Position numbers and translations under genes: made by a program. From assembly GCF_937997465.1 (NCBI RefSeq), contig NZ_CALKTQ010000238.1:1-5215 (forward strand): a DNA stretch of 5,215 nucleotides, written 5' to 3'. How positions within the stretch are numbered: position 1 is the stretch's first letter; each line of letters starts with the position of its first letter. Below are positions 1-5,215 of this stretch, piece by piece. The notes beneath the pieces were generated by a model. The model made no database searches. It was not told where the DNA came from and saw only the letters and a list, made by a program, of their open reading frames with translations. The stretch is from an uncultured Campylobacter sp. (GTDB lineage Bacteria > Campylobacterota > Campylobacteria > Campylobacterales > Campylobacteraceae).

Positions 1-410
1 CAACCACTTCAAACGCTTTTTGCGGCGAAATTTTAAACGAGATCATGGGTGACTTCGGCGTTTTTGATAAAATTTGCTTTCTAGCGGACGGTTCGCTACT
101 AGGCAAGGAGCGCTATACTAGCAAGCTAGTTTGCCTTGACGCTGCAAGCGGCGAGCGGTTAAAGCCAGCGTGGCTGCGCGGCGAATGCGCCGAAGCGGAC
201 GAGTTTTGCGTTAGCGCGGACGGTTCGAGGCTCGCGCTAATTAGCTACGACAAAGCCCGAATCATCGATCTAAAAAGCGGAAATTTGCAGCTTATCTTTG
301 AGCTCTCGCACGTCGTGAAGCGCTGCGAGGCTAAATTTGAGCGCATAAACGGCGAGGAATTTTTAGCCGTGTGCACCGACTACGGCTGCTTTAGCCTTTA
401 TAAAATTTAA
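1..410 (+). CDS. WD40-like beta-propeller protein, C-terminal part (5' truncated by window)
   Basis: The reading frame (first full codon at base 3) is open to the left edge, so this is the last ~136 codons of a longer gene. The ATG at 45 has only a weak GAGA just upstream and sits inside the fold, so I treat it as internal. The visible part contains about three degenerate blade-like units, each with an 'xDGSxLxxxxxDxxxxLxDxxSG' rhythm: FLADGSLLGKE followed by LVCLDAASGERLK, then VSADGSRLALIS followed by ARIIDLKSGNL, then a last strand ending in LYKI. This is typical of WD40/PQQ-type beta-propellers, which usually act as protein-binding scaffolds. No catalytic residue is evident. The signal peptide, cell location and specific role cannot be judged without the N-terminus. 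It ends 8 bases before the protease gene, so co-transcription is likely. Fold class is fairly likely; function is unknown. Confidence 0.6.
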   Translation, partial: TTSNAFCGEILNEIMGDFGVFDKICFLADGSLLGKERYTSKLVCLDAASGERLKPAWLRGECAEADEFCVSADGSRLALISYDKARIIDLKSGNLQLIFELSHVVKRCEAKFERINGEEFLAVCTDYGCFSLYKI

Positions 411-418
411 GGAAAAAT

Positions 419-1624
419 ATGTTTTATTTTTTGCTTGGTATTTACTTTTTTTACGTTGCCGCAAAGGCGATTTTGGCGATATTGCAGATAAACTTTATCC
501 GCGCGGAGGCTAAAAAGCCCGCCGTCGTGCTAGAGCAGAATGAATACGAAACCGCCGCCGCGGCCGCGATAACGAATCAAAAATTTGAGATAGCGAGCCT
601 GTTTTATCACGCTGCGATATTTGTGATGTGGGCGTGCTGGGGGCTTGGCGAGCTGTATGAGAGCGCCTATAAAACGGGAGAACTGCGAGATCATATCATA
701 TTTGTGATGAGCTTTTTGATCATCTCGTCGCTGCTGGAGCTACCGCTAAATATTTACGAAACTTTCGTCAAAGACAAAAGGCTCGGCTTTTCAAACGTAA
801 CGCCTAAAATTTTCGCGCTCGATCTACTTAAAACGCTTGCGCTAACGCTAGTTTTTGGCACGCTGTTTGTGTGGCTGGTGCTGCTTTGCATTGGATTTTT
901 GGGAGATTTTTGGTGGTTTTGGGCGTTTTTACTGAGCTTCTCGGTCGCGCTCGTTATAAATCTCATCTACCCGACGCTAATCGCGCCCATCTTTAATAAA
1001 ATGCAGCCGCTAGAGGACGGCGAGTTAAAAAGCCGTATAGAAGGGCTTTTGACGCAGTGCGGCTTTAAAAGTAGCGGCGTTTTTACGATAGACGCCAGCA
1101 AGCGCGATAATCGCTTAAACGCCTATTTTGGCGGCCTTGGCGCGACTAAGCGCGTCGTGCTTTTTGATACGCTCGTTAAAAAACTAAGTCTTGCCGAGAT
1201 AATCGCCGTTTTGGGGCATGAGCTCGGGCACTTTAAGCACGAAGATATCCTAAAAATGATCGCCCTAAGCGCGGTTATGCTTTTTGCGATGTTTTTTATA
1301 TTCGGCAACATCCCCGACGCGGCGTATCAGGCGCTGGGACTCAGCCCGGCAGGCGGCGGAGTGATCGTGTTTTTACTGCTTTTTTCGCCGATATTCGGAT
1401 TTTTATTTTCGCCTATTAGCTCGTATTTTAGTCGCGCGAATGAATTTGGCGCCGATAAATTCGCAGGCGACGTCTCAAACAAAGCCGATATGATAAGCGC
1501 GCTAAAAAAGCTAGGCAGTGAGAACAAGGCCTTCCCAAAGGCTCATCCGCTCTACGCGTTCGTCTATCACTCGCACCCGAGCCTCTTTGAGCGTATAAAC
1601 GAGCTGGAAAATGACGGTAAATGA
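419..1624 (+). CDS. Ste24/CAAX-prenyl-protease-1-like M48 family integral membrane zinc metalloprotease
   Basis: A 401-residue inner-membrane protease, close to the usual length of the Ste24 family. The zinc site is complete: HELGH at residues 267-271 gives two His ligands and the catalytic Glu268, and E342 in the SRANEFGAD motif (338-346) gives the third ligand. A further family signature is the C-terminal HPLYAFVYHSHPSLFERI (376-393). Hydrophobic segments lie near 3-23, 60-80, 93-112, 137-160, 165-188, 278-297 and 313-335, matching the N-terminal multi-helix Ste24 domain (CAAX N-terminal type) followed by the M48 catalytic domain. In eukaryotes Ste24 trims prenylated CAAX proteins. Bacteria lack that pathway, so a membrane-protein quality-control role is the likelier inference. 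The start is supported by AAGGA at 409-413, five bases before the ATG. The gene overlaps prmC by 14 bases. No key residue is missing. Confidence 0.93.
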   Translation: MFYFLLGIYFFYVAAKAILAILQINFIRAEAKKPAVVLEQNEYETAAAAAITNQKFEIASLFYHAAIFVMWACWGLGELYESAYKTGELRDHIIFVMSFLIISSLLELPLNIYETFVKDKRLGFSNVTPKIFALDLLKTLALTLVFGTLFVWLVLLCIGFLGDFWWFWAFLLSFSVALVINLIYPTLIAPIFNKMQPLEDGELKSRIEGLLTQCGFKSSGVFTIDASKRDNRLNAYFGGLGATKRVVLFDTLVKKLSLAEIIAVLGHELGHFKHEDILKMIALSAVMLFAMFFIFGNIPDAAYQALGLSPAGGGVIVFLLLFSPIFGFLFSPISSYFSRANEFGADKFAGDVSNKADMISALKKLGSENKAFPKAHPLYAFVYHSHPSLFERINELENDGK

Positions 1625-2459
1625 CGCGCTAAAAGCAGCCGCCTCGCAGATAGCTCCAGTGTGCGAGATAAACGGCGCAAATCCAGCGCGCGTAGCCAGG
1701 GCGCTTTTGATGAGCTACCTCGGCGTAAAAATCGAGTGGATATTTTTAAATTTAAACCGCGAGCTTGATGATGCGGACGGATATTTTGTGCTCGCAAAAC
1801 GCTTTGCAAATCCCGAGCCGCTAGAGTATATCACGGGCGAGGCGGGCTTTTACGGACTTAGCTTTAACGCAAAAAAGGGCGTCTTGATCCCGCGCCCCGA
1901 GACTGAAATTTTAGTCGAAAAATCGCTTGAGATTTTATCAAATTTGCCAGCGCGAAAGGGGTCGCCGCTAGTTGCCGAGATAGGCGCGGGAAGCGGGATA
2001 ATCAGCATCTGTCTCGCGCTAAATTCAAACGCTAAAATCATAGCCTCCGATATCAGCGACGATGCGTTAAATTTAGCTCGCGAGAACGCCGCGAAATTTG
2101 GCGTAGAGGATAGGATAGAGTTCGTAAAATGCGCGTATCTGGATCAAATTTACGGGCGATTTGACCTGCTCGTTTCAAACCCGCCTTATATCGCGCGGGA
2201 CTACGAGCTTGATAAATTCGTGCTAAACGAGCCGCACGAGGCGCTCTTTGGCGGCGCGGCGGGCGATGAGATCTTAAAAAACATTATCCTCGTCGCTAAA
2301 AATCGCGGCGTAAAATACCTAGCCTGCGAGATGGGCTACGATCAGCGAGAAAGTATGCAAAACGCGCTTAAATTTAACGGGTTTGAGGCGGAGTTTTACA
2401 AGGATTTAGCGGGATTTGACCGCGGATTTGTCGCGCGAAATATATTTGCAAATTTTTAA
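1611..2459 (+). CDS. prmC: Peptide chain release factor N5-glutamine methyltransferase (PrmC/HemK)
   Basis: This enzyme transfers a methyl group from S-adenosylmethionine to the glutamine of the GGQ motif in release factors RF1 and RF2, which raises termination efficiency; it acts in the cytoplasm. At 282 residues it matches the family (E. coli about 277). The order of elements is standard: a helical N-terminal release-factor-binding domain (about 1-75), EPLEYITGEAGFYG (69-82), LIPRPETEILVE (92-103), the SAM-binding loop EIGAGSG (123-129), an acidic D147 at the end of the next strand, and the catalytic NPPY at 190-193. The start lies inside the protease gene (14-base overlap) with only a weak GAG seven bases upstream, suggesting translation coupled to the protease. 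Older annotations call it HemK and wrongly tie it to haem synthesis. Identity is firm. Confidence 0.96.
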   Translation: MTVNDALKAAASQIAPVCEINGANPARVARALLMSYLGVKIEWIFLNLNRELDDADGYFVLAKRFANPEPLEYITGEAGFYGLSFNAKKGVLIPRPETEILVEKSLEILSNLPARKGSPLVAEIGAGSGIISICLALNSNAKIIASDISDDALNLARENAAKFGVEDRIEFVKCAYLDQIYGRFDLLVSNPPYIARDYELDKFVLNEPHEALFGGAAGDEILKNIILVAKNRGVKYLACEMGYDQRESMQNALKFNGFEAEFYKDLAGFDRGFVARNIFANF

Positions 2460-2492
2460 ATTCTCACGCGGTTTGGGCTTTGGCGATAAACC

Positions 2493-2519
2493 AAATTTGA
2501 CCGAGCTTGCGTCAAATTT
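2493..2519. repeat. Perfect 9-bp inverted repeat (stem-loop) downstream of prmC
   Basis: AAATTTGAC at 2493-2501 and its exact reverse complement GTCAAATTT at 2511-2519 flank a 9-base loop. It begins 34 bases after the prmC stop. The stem is AT-rich and no strong T-tract follows, so it is a poor classical Rho-independent terminator. It could be a weak terminator, a transcript-end hairpin or an operator dyad. Half of each arm is the word AAATTT, which is abundant here, so chance pairing is a real alternative. Confidence 0.4.
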
Positions 2520-2568
2520 AGCGCTCGCAAATTTTCGCCCTTCTTGCTCGAATTTAGCGGATTTTAAA

Positions 2569-2577
2569 TGCTATAAC
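2569..2577 (+). promoter_or_regulatory. Putative extended -10 promoter for the DUF4149-ThrE operon
   Basis: TG-C-TATAAC fits an extended -10 element (TGnTATAAT, one mismatch at the last base). It sits in the only sizeable non-coding gap of the window, 38 bases before the ATG at 2615. Campylobacter sigma-70 promoters typically lack a conserved -35 box, and none is seen at the right spacing; the nearest candidate, TTGCTC at 2544-2549, is 22 bases away. The predicted transcript would start near 2584, leaving a leader of about 30 bases that includes the AAGGAA ribosome binding site at 2605-2610. This is based on consensus matching only. Confidence 0.45.
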
Positions 2578-2614
2578 CATAAAATGCGTGCGGTAAATCA
2601 AAAAAAGGAAAATT

Positions 2615-3082
2615 ATGAAAAGCGTTTATTTTTTGCTTCTTGGCGCGCTCATCGGCACGGAGCTGGCTCTGGGCGCTCTGGTTGCGCCGACGATTTTTTA
2701 TCCGCAGAGCATACTTGGCGAGGGCGTACTTACGCATTTTCAAAGCGGCAAACTCATGGCTACGATATTTGTTAAATTTAACTACGCCTTGCTAGCAGTT
2801 AGCGTCCTGATCGCGCTTTTTGAGCTTGTTTCGTTTAGATCCAGCGTCAAATTTGCCGCTAAATTTAGCATGGGTATGCTTTGCGCGATAAATTTAGCCC
2901 TCGCGCTCTCGTTCGTGTTTTACTTCACGCCTTTCGTCATGGATGCGCAGACCGCTGGCGAGGCGGCGACGCAGACGGCCGAGTTTGCTCAGATGCACGT
3001 AGCTAGCGAGTGGACGATGAAGCTGATGCTGTTTGCGCAGCTTGCTTTGTTTTTTATCAAATTTAAAACCGCCGAAAAATGA
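2615..3082 (+). CDS. DUF4149 family integral membrane protein
   Basis: A 155-residue, mostly hydrophobic protein with four predicted membrane helices, at about 4-24, 50-72, 82-106 and 135-149. Layout and motifs resemble the DUF4149/TMEM205-like family: an N-terminal helix with spaced glycines leading to APTIF (24-28), and a polar stretch before the last helix with FAQMHVASEWTMKL (124-137), including H128, recalling the family's 'F..LH..S' pattern. The biochemical role of the family is not established. The start is well supported by an AAGGAA ribosome binding site four bases before the ATG and by a putative promoter upstream. Its stop overlaps the next start in an ATGA arrangement, so it is the first gene of an operon with the two ThrE-type exporter subunits. 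An accessory role in that exporter is possible but unproven. Confidence 0.8.
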   Translation: MKSVYFLLLGALIGTELALGALVAPTIFYPQSILGEGVLTHFQSGKLMATIFVKFNYALLAVSVLIALFELVSFRSSVKFAAKFSMGMLCAINLALALSFVFYFTPFVMDAQTAGEAATQTAEFAQMHVASEWTMKLMLFAQLALFFIKFKTAEK

Positions 3083-3861
3083 GCGCGAAGCCCGATATCC
3101 AAATTTTAACCGATTTTCTATCTGACTACACGAGCGCGATGGTGAGTGCTGGCACCTACACCGCGCGCGTCGAAAAGTGCGTAGACCGCGTGGCTAGGCG
3201 TTACGGATACGACGTTAGCGTGACGATTTTCGTAAAATATTTTACCATTAGCGTCATGGACTCGGCCGACAACTCCCTGCGCCGAACCTACGTGAAAAAG
3301 ATTCCGCTAGGGCAGGTGAGCTTTAACCGCATTTCCGAGCTTTCGTCGCTTAGCTGGCGGATCTTGGATGAAAATTTGAGCCTTGATGAAGCCAAAGAAC
3401 AGTTTGATGGCGTCATGCGCATAGGCGCAAATAAATTTACAAGCTCGCTTATTTTGATTAGCCTTGCAAATGCGGCGTTTTGCAAGCTTTTTGGCGGCGA
3501 TATGGGCTCGGTAGCTTGCGTATTTTTCGCGACGCTCGTTGGCTATAGCCTCAAATTTGCGCTTGCTAAAATGGGCGTAAATTTAAAAATCCAGTACGTT
3601 TTGATCTCGTTTGTAGTCTCGTTTATCGCCTATCTTGGCGTATTTTACGGCTTTACGCACACTAGCGACGTCGCGATCGGCTCGTCGATACTCTTTTTGA
3701 TGCCGGGCGTTTTTCTCATAAACTCGGTCTTTGATATCATAAACGACAACACGCTTGTAGGCATCAGCAGGGCCGTGAGTACGGGTATCTTGATACTTTG
3801 CATCGCGGTGGGCGTATATATCACGCTCTCGCTTAGCAATGCGGAGATTTTACATGTTTGA
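3079..3861 (+). CDS. Threonine/serine exporter ThrE-type subunit, N-terminal half (DUF1212, YjjP-like)
   Basis: A 260-residue inner-membrane protein matching the ThrE/DUF1212 family. It has a soluble N-terminal domain of about 115 residues containing the typical opening MVSAGTYTARVEKCVDRVARRYG (21-43), then about five membrane helices near 119-139, 141-162, 170-192, 196-217 and 232-252. The family hallmark, LMPGVFLINSVFDII followed by an N-rich turn and GISRA, spans 207-232. In Corynebacterium a single fused ThrE exports threonine and serine; in E. coli the split pair YjjP/YjjB is linked to succinate export. Here the protein is the split form, and its partner is the next gene. The ATG overlaps the upstream stop by four bases (ATGA) and no Shine-Dalgarno is visible, pointing to translational re-initiation. 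The substrate cannot be read from the sequence. Confidence 0.87.
   Translation: MSAKPDIQILTDFLSDYTSAMVSAGTYTARVEKCVDRVARRYGYDVSVTIFVKYFTISVMDSADNSLRRTYVKKIPLGQVSFNRISELSSLSWRILDENLSLDEAKEQFDGVMRIGANKFTSSLILISLANAAFCKLFGGDMGSVACVFFATLVGYSLKFALAKMGVNLKIQYVLISFVVSFIAYLGVFYGFTHTSDVAIGSSILFLMPGVFLINSVFDIINDNTLVGISRAVSTGILILCIAVGVYITLSLSNAEILHV
3843..3846 (+). promoter_or_regulatory. Ribosome binding site deciding the start of the second ThrE subunit
   Basis: GGAG lies seven bases before the ATG at 3854, an ideal spacing. The in-frame ATG at 3839 lies upstream of this site and has no good Shine-Dalgarno of its own, so initiation at 3854 is preferred. The site lies inside the last codons of the preceding gene. 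Confidence 0.7.
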
Positions 3862-4384
3862 GCTTTTTACTGCGACTCTTATAGACGGCGCTTTTGCCGC
3901 GGTGGCGGGGCTTGGCTTTGCCTACGCTAGCTCGCCGCCTAAAAGGACTCTCGCATTTTGCGCGCTGCTTGCCGCGTTTGCGCACGCTAGCCGCTTTTGG
4001 ATCATGCAGATGGGATTTTTTAACATCAGCGTAGCCACGCTCATCGTCTCATTTTTAAGCGGGATTTTGGGTATGCTCTTTGCCAAACGGCTCAAAGTGC
4101 CCGCCGAGATCATCGCATTTCCCGCACTTTTGCCGATGGTGCCAGGAGTTTACGCGTACAAGGGCATTTTAGCGCTGTTTTCGTTTCTAAACGAGCCTGA
4201 TATCGCTAAGAAAAACGAATACCTAATCATATTTTTTGATAACGCGATCACGACCACGACTGTCTCGCTAGCCCTAGGCGTCGGGGTTTCGGTGGTGCTG
4301 ATTTTATTTTACGATCAGTCCTTGATGATTACTCGCGGCGCTAAGTGCGATCTGGCGACGAAAATAGTTATAAAATGCAAATAA
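3854..4384 (+). CDS. Threonine/serine exporter ThrE-type subunit, C-terminal half (DUF3815/ThrE_2, YjjB-like)
   Basis: A 176-residue membrane protein with the ThrE_2/DUF3815 signature FPALLPMVPGVYAYKG at residues 89-104 and hydrophobic helices near 5-25, 32-50, 57-78, 85-108 and 134-154. It should assemble with the preceding ThrE subunit into one inner-membrane exporter for a small metabolite (threonine/serine or a dicarboxylate by family analogy). I chose the ATG at 3854 over the in-frame ATG at 3839 (five extra codons) because GGAG at 3843-3846 is correctly spaced for it. This gives an 8-base overlap with the upstream gene. The last ten or so codons (ATKIVIKCK) become AT-rich just where the base composition of the window changes, so the native C-terminus may have been altered by the adjoining acquired DNA. 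Confidence 0.87.
   Translation: MFELFTATLIDGAFAAVAGLGFAYASSPPKRTLAFCALLAAFAHASRFWIMQMGFFNISVATLIVSFLSGILGMLFAKRLKVPAEIIAFPALLPMVPGVYAYKGILALFSFLNEPDIAKKNEYLIIFFDNAITTTTVSLALGVGVSVVLILFYDQSLMITRGAKCDLATKIVIKCK
4369..4374 (+). promoter_or_regulatory. Putative -10 promoter element ahead of the AT-rich gene
   Basis: TATAAA, continuing as TATAAAAT, lies inside the last codons of the ThrE_2 gene, 31 bases before the ATG at 4400. With a -10 to start distance of about 7 bases the leader would be roughly 20 bases and would carry the GGGGA at 4390-4394. No -35 box is evident, which is normal for Campylobacter. Alternatively, the gene may be read through from the exporter operon, as only 15 bases separate the two coding regions and no terminator lies between them. 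Confidence 0.35.
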
Positions 4385-4399
4385 AATGTGGGGATTTAA

Positions 4400-5161
4400 A
4401 TGATTGCATTTGAAAATAAATCAGAAAGATCTATTGCGCAAAGTATAATTGATTGTTTTAGTGAAGGCTCAAAAATCAATTATTTTTCAATTAATGACAA
4501 TAGAAGAAAAGTTATTGTAAAACGGCATGTTGAAGAACTTCAAAAAGAGAAGCATATAATTATATTGGAGCATTATCGACCAAACACAAAAAAATGGGAA
4601 TTTGTATATGCAGATGTAACGTTAATTATGAAAAAAAATCCAGATGATAGTTCTACTAATAAAATAATAGAAGAGGACTATAAGTATATTGGATTTGATA
4701 TTATATTTAGCCTGACTGACAGAATGATATATAAGAGGATATTTATAAATTTTTCTTTTCATGCCCTATTGCGATTTATTGAAAGATGTAATATCAAAGA
4801 GCTATCCACGCCAGATAAAGTTAAAAAATTTTTATCTTCAATGATAAGACCGATAGTATTAAGATGTTTGTCTATGTATGATGGTCTTTGTAGTGAGTTA
4901 ATGCATAATAAAAGCAATTATGATGAAATCAGGAAAAATTTAAGCAAAGGATCCTATATTGTGGCTAATGATATATTCATGCCTATTGCGTTTGAGATTG
5001 GAAAGAATAGTGAGGGGAAACCCAGTCTTTGTTTTACGATTAAAACGATAATGCCAGTAGGATTTAATAGTGCAAAAAGAGCAATTAAGAAAGAAGAGGC
5101 AAGGCTCCCTAAAGAAAAAATTTTTGACTATTTAAATATTATAAAAACATTAATTATTTAG
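4400..5161 (+). CDS. Unassigned 253-residue protein in AT-rich, probably acquired DNA
   Basis: I do not recognise this protein. It is soluble, charged and Lys/Ile-rich, with no signal peptide or clear membrane helix. Visible features are an N-terminal mixed alpha/beta part (about 1-80) with RRKVIVKRHVEELQKEKH at 35-52, a short polar linker (80-92), then FSFHALLRFIERCN at 118-131, where H121, R125, E128 and R129 lie on one helix and could form a catalytic or nucleic-acid-binding site. A helical stretch follows to about 180, then a beta-like segment (186-222) and a basic C-terminal helix (224-253). Two counted lines give 22-28% GC, against about 48% in the exporter operon, and AGA, ATA and AAA codons dominate. 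GGGGA at 4390-4394 sits five bases before the ATG. A second gene follows after 38 bases, so it may be the first of a cargo operon (defence, toxin-antitoxin or phage-derived are all possible). Function is unknown. Confidence 0.75.
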   Translation: MIAFENKSERSIAQSIIDCFSEGSKINYFSINDNRRKVIVKRHVEELQKEKHIIILEHYRPNTKKWEFVYADVTLIMKKNPDDSSTNKIIEEDYKYIGFDIIFSLTDRMIYKRIFINFSFHALLRFIERCNIKELSTPDKVKKFLSSMIRPIVLRCLSMYDGLCSELMHNKSNYDEIRKNLSKGSYIVANDIFMPIAFEIGKNSEGKPSLCFTIKTIMPVGFNSAKRAIKKEEARLPKEKIFDYLNIIKTLII

Positions 5162-5184
5162 AAATTATATGCTTTGGTGTAAAA

Positions 5185-5190
5185 AAGGAG
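5185..5190 (+). promoter_or_regulatory. Strong Shine-Dalgarno for the gene running off the right edge
   Basis: AAGGAG is the strongest ribosome binding site in the window. Three ATGs follow. Those at 5192 and 5195 read directly into TAA at 5198, so they make no product. The ATG at 5200, nine bases downstream, is open to the window end and is the likely start. Confidence 0.65.
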
Positions 5191-5199
5191 AATGATGTA

Positions 5200-5215
5200 A
5201 TGAAAATACGAATCT
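5200..5215 (+). CDS. Start of a gene truncated by the right edge (first residues MKIRI)
   Basis: Only five codons are visible. The call rests on the strong AAGGAG nine bases upstream, the ATG overlapping a TAA in a TAATG arrangement, and the continued AT-rich composition. It lies 38 bases after the stop of the unassigned 253-residue gene with no visible terminator between, so the two probably form one transcript. Nothing can be said about the product. Confidence 0.5.

Noticed and set aside
45..47. ATG at 45 as a true start of the first gene
   Set aside because: The frame is open upstream to the window edge, there is only a weak ribosome binding site, and the ATG falls within a propeller blade.
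754..2041. Minus-strand open frames at 754-966, 1123-1311, 1327-1527, 1567-1809 and 1850-2041
   Set aside because: They lie antisense within the protease and prmC genes, are short, are Ser/Lys/Arg-rich as expected for reverse complements of this composition, and lack Shine-Dalgarno sequences.
2416..2775. Open frame of 119 codons spanning the prmC 3' end, the intergenic gap and the DUF4149 5' end
   Set aside because: It is out of frame with two well-supported genes, has no ribosome binding site at its ATG, and its translation is low-complexity Arg/Ser/His-rich with no family character.
3839..3853. Upstream in-frame ATG at 3839 as the start of the second ThrE subunit
   Set aside because: It lies upstream of the well-spaced GGAG at 3843-3846, which fits the ATG at 3854; the five extra codons (MRRFY) add nothing family-like.
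3288..4113. Minus-strand open frames at 3288-3485, 3645-3839 and 3922-4113
   Set aside because: They are antisense shadows of the two exporter subunit genes, with no start signals or recognisable motifs.
4361..4400. Search for a tRNA gene, IS terminal repeat, att-like direct repeat or CRISPR repeat at the composition boundary
   Set aside because: No cloverleaf-capable sequence, terminal inverted repeat or repeated unit could be seen here or elsewhere in the window.
5169..5195. Eight-codon open frame (MLWCKKGE) between the last two genes
   Set aside because: No ribosome binding site precedes it, and it reads through the Shine-Dalgarno of the next gene; most likely coincidental.

Overview
The window looks like the chromosome of a Campylobacterota member, most likely one of the higher-GC Campylobacter species (C. 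rectus/showae/curvus-like). This rests on protein character, on a mixed composition (one counted 60-base line near 3.2 kb is about 48% GC) and on a striking overuse of the word AAATTT across the first 4.4 kb. Species assignment is inference. All supported genes are on the + strand.

Region 1 (1-2459) is a compact run of three genes. It holds the 3' end of a beta-propeller (WD40-like) protein, a full-length Ste24/M48-type integral membrane zinc metalloprotease that begins 8 bases later, and prmC, the release-factor glutamine methyltransferase, which overlaps the protease by 14 bases. They are probably co-transcribed, though no functional link between them is obvious.

Region 2 (2460-2614) is a 155-base gap with a perfect 9-bp inverted repeat, a plausible extended -10 promoter and a good ribosome binding site.

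Region 3 (2615-4384) is a tight three-gene membrane operon: a DUF4149 protein, then a split ThrE-type exporter made of an N-terminal-type subunit (DUF1212/ThrE, YjjP-like) and a C-terminal-type subunit (DUF3815/ThrE_2, YjjB-like). The stop/start overlaps are 4 and 8 bases. The two ThrE halves together should form one amino-acid or dicarboxylate exporter in the inner membrane.

Region 4 (about 4361 to the right edge) changes abruptly to about 22-28% GC in counted lines, with AGA/ATA/AAA-rich codon use. It carries one complete 253-residue protein that I cannot assign, followed 38 bases later by a strong Shine-Dalgarno sequence and the first five codons of another gene. This looks like the left edge of recently acquired DNA, and is the most likely place for something undescribed. 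No IS, tRNA, integrase, CRISPR array or rRNA is visible in the window.
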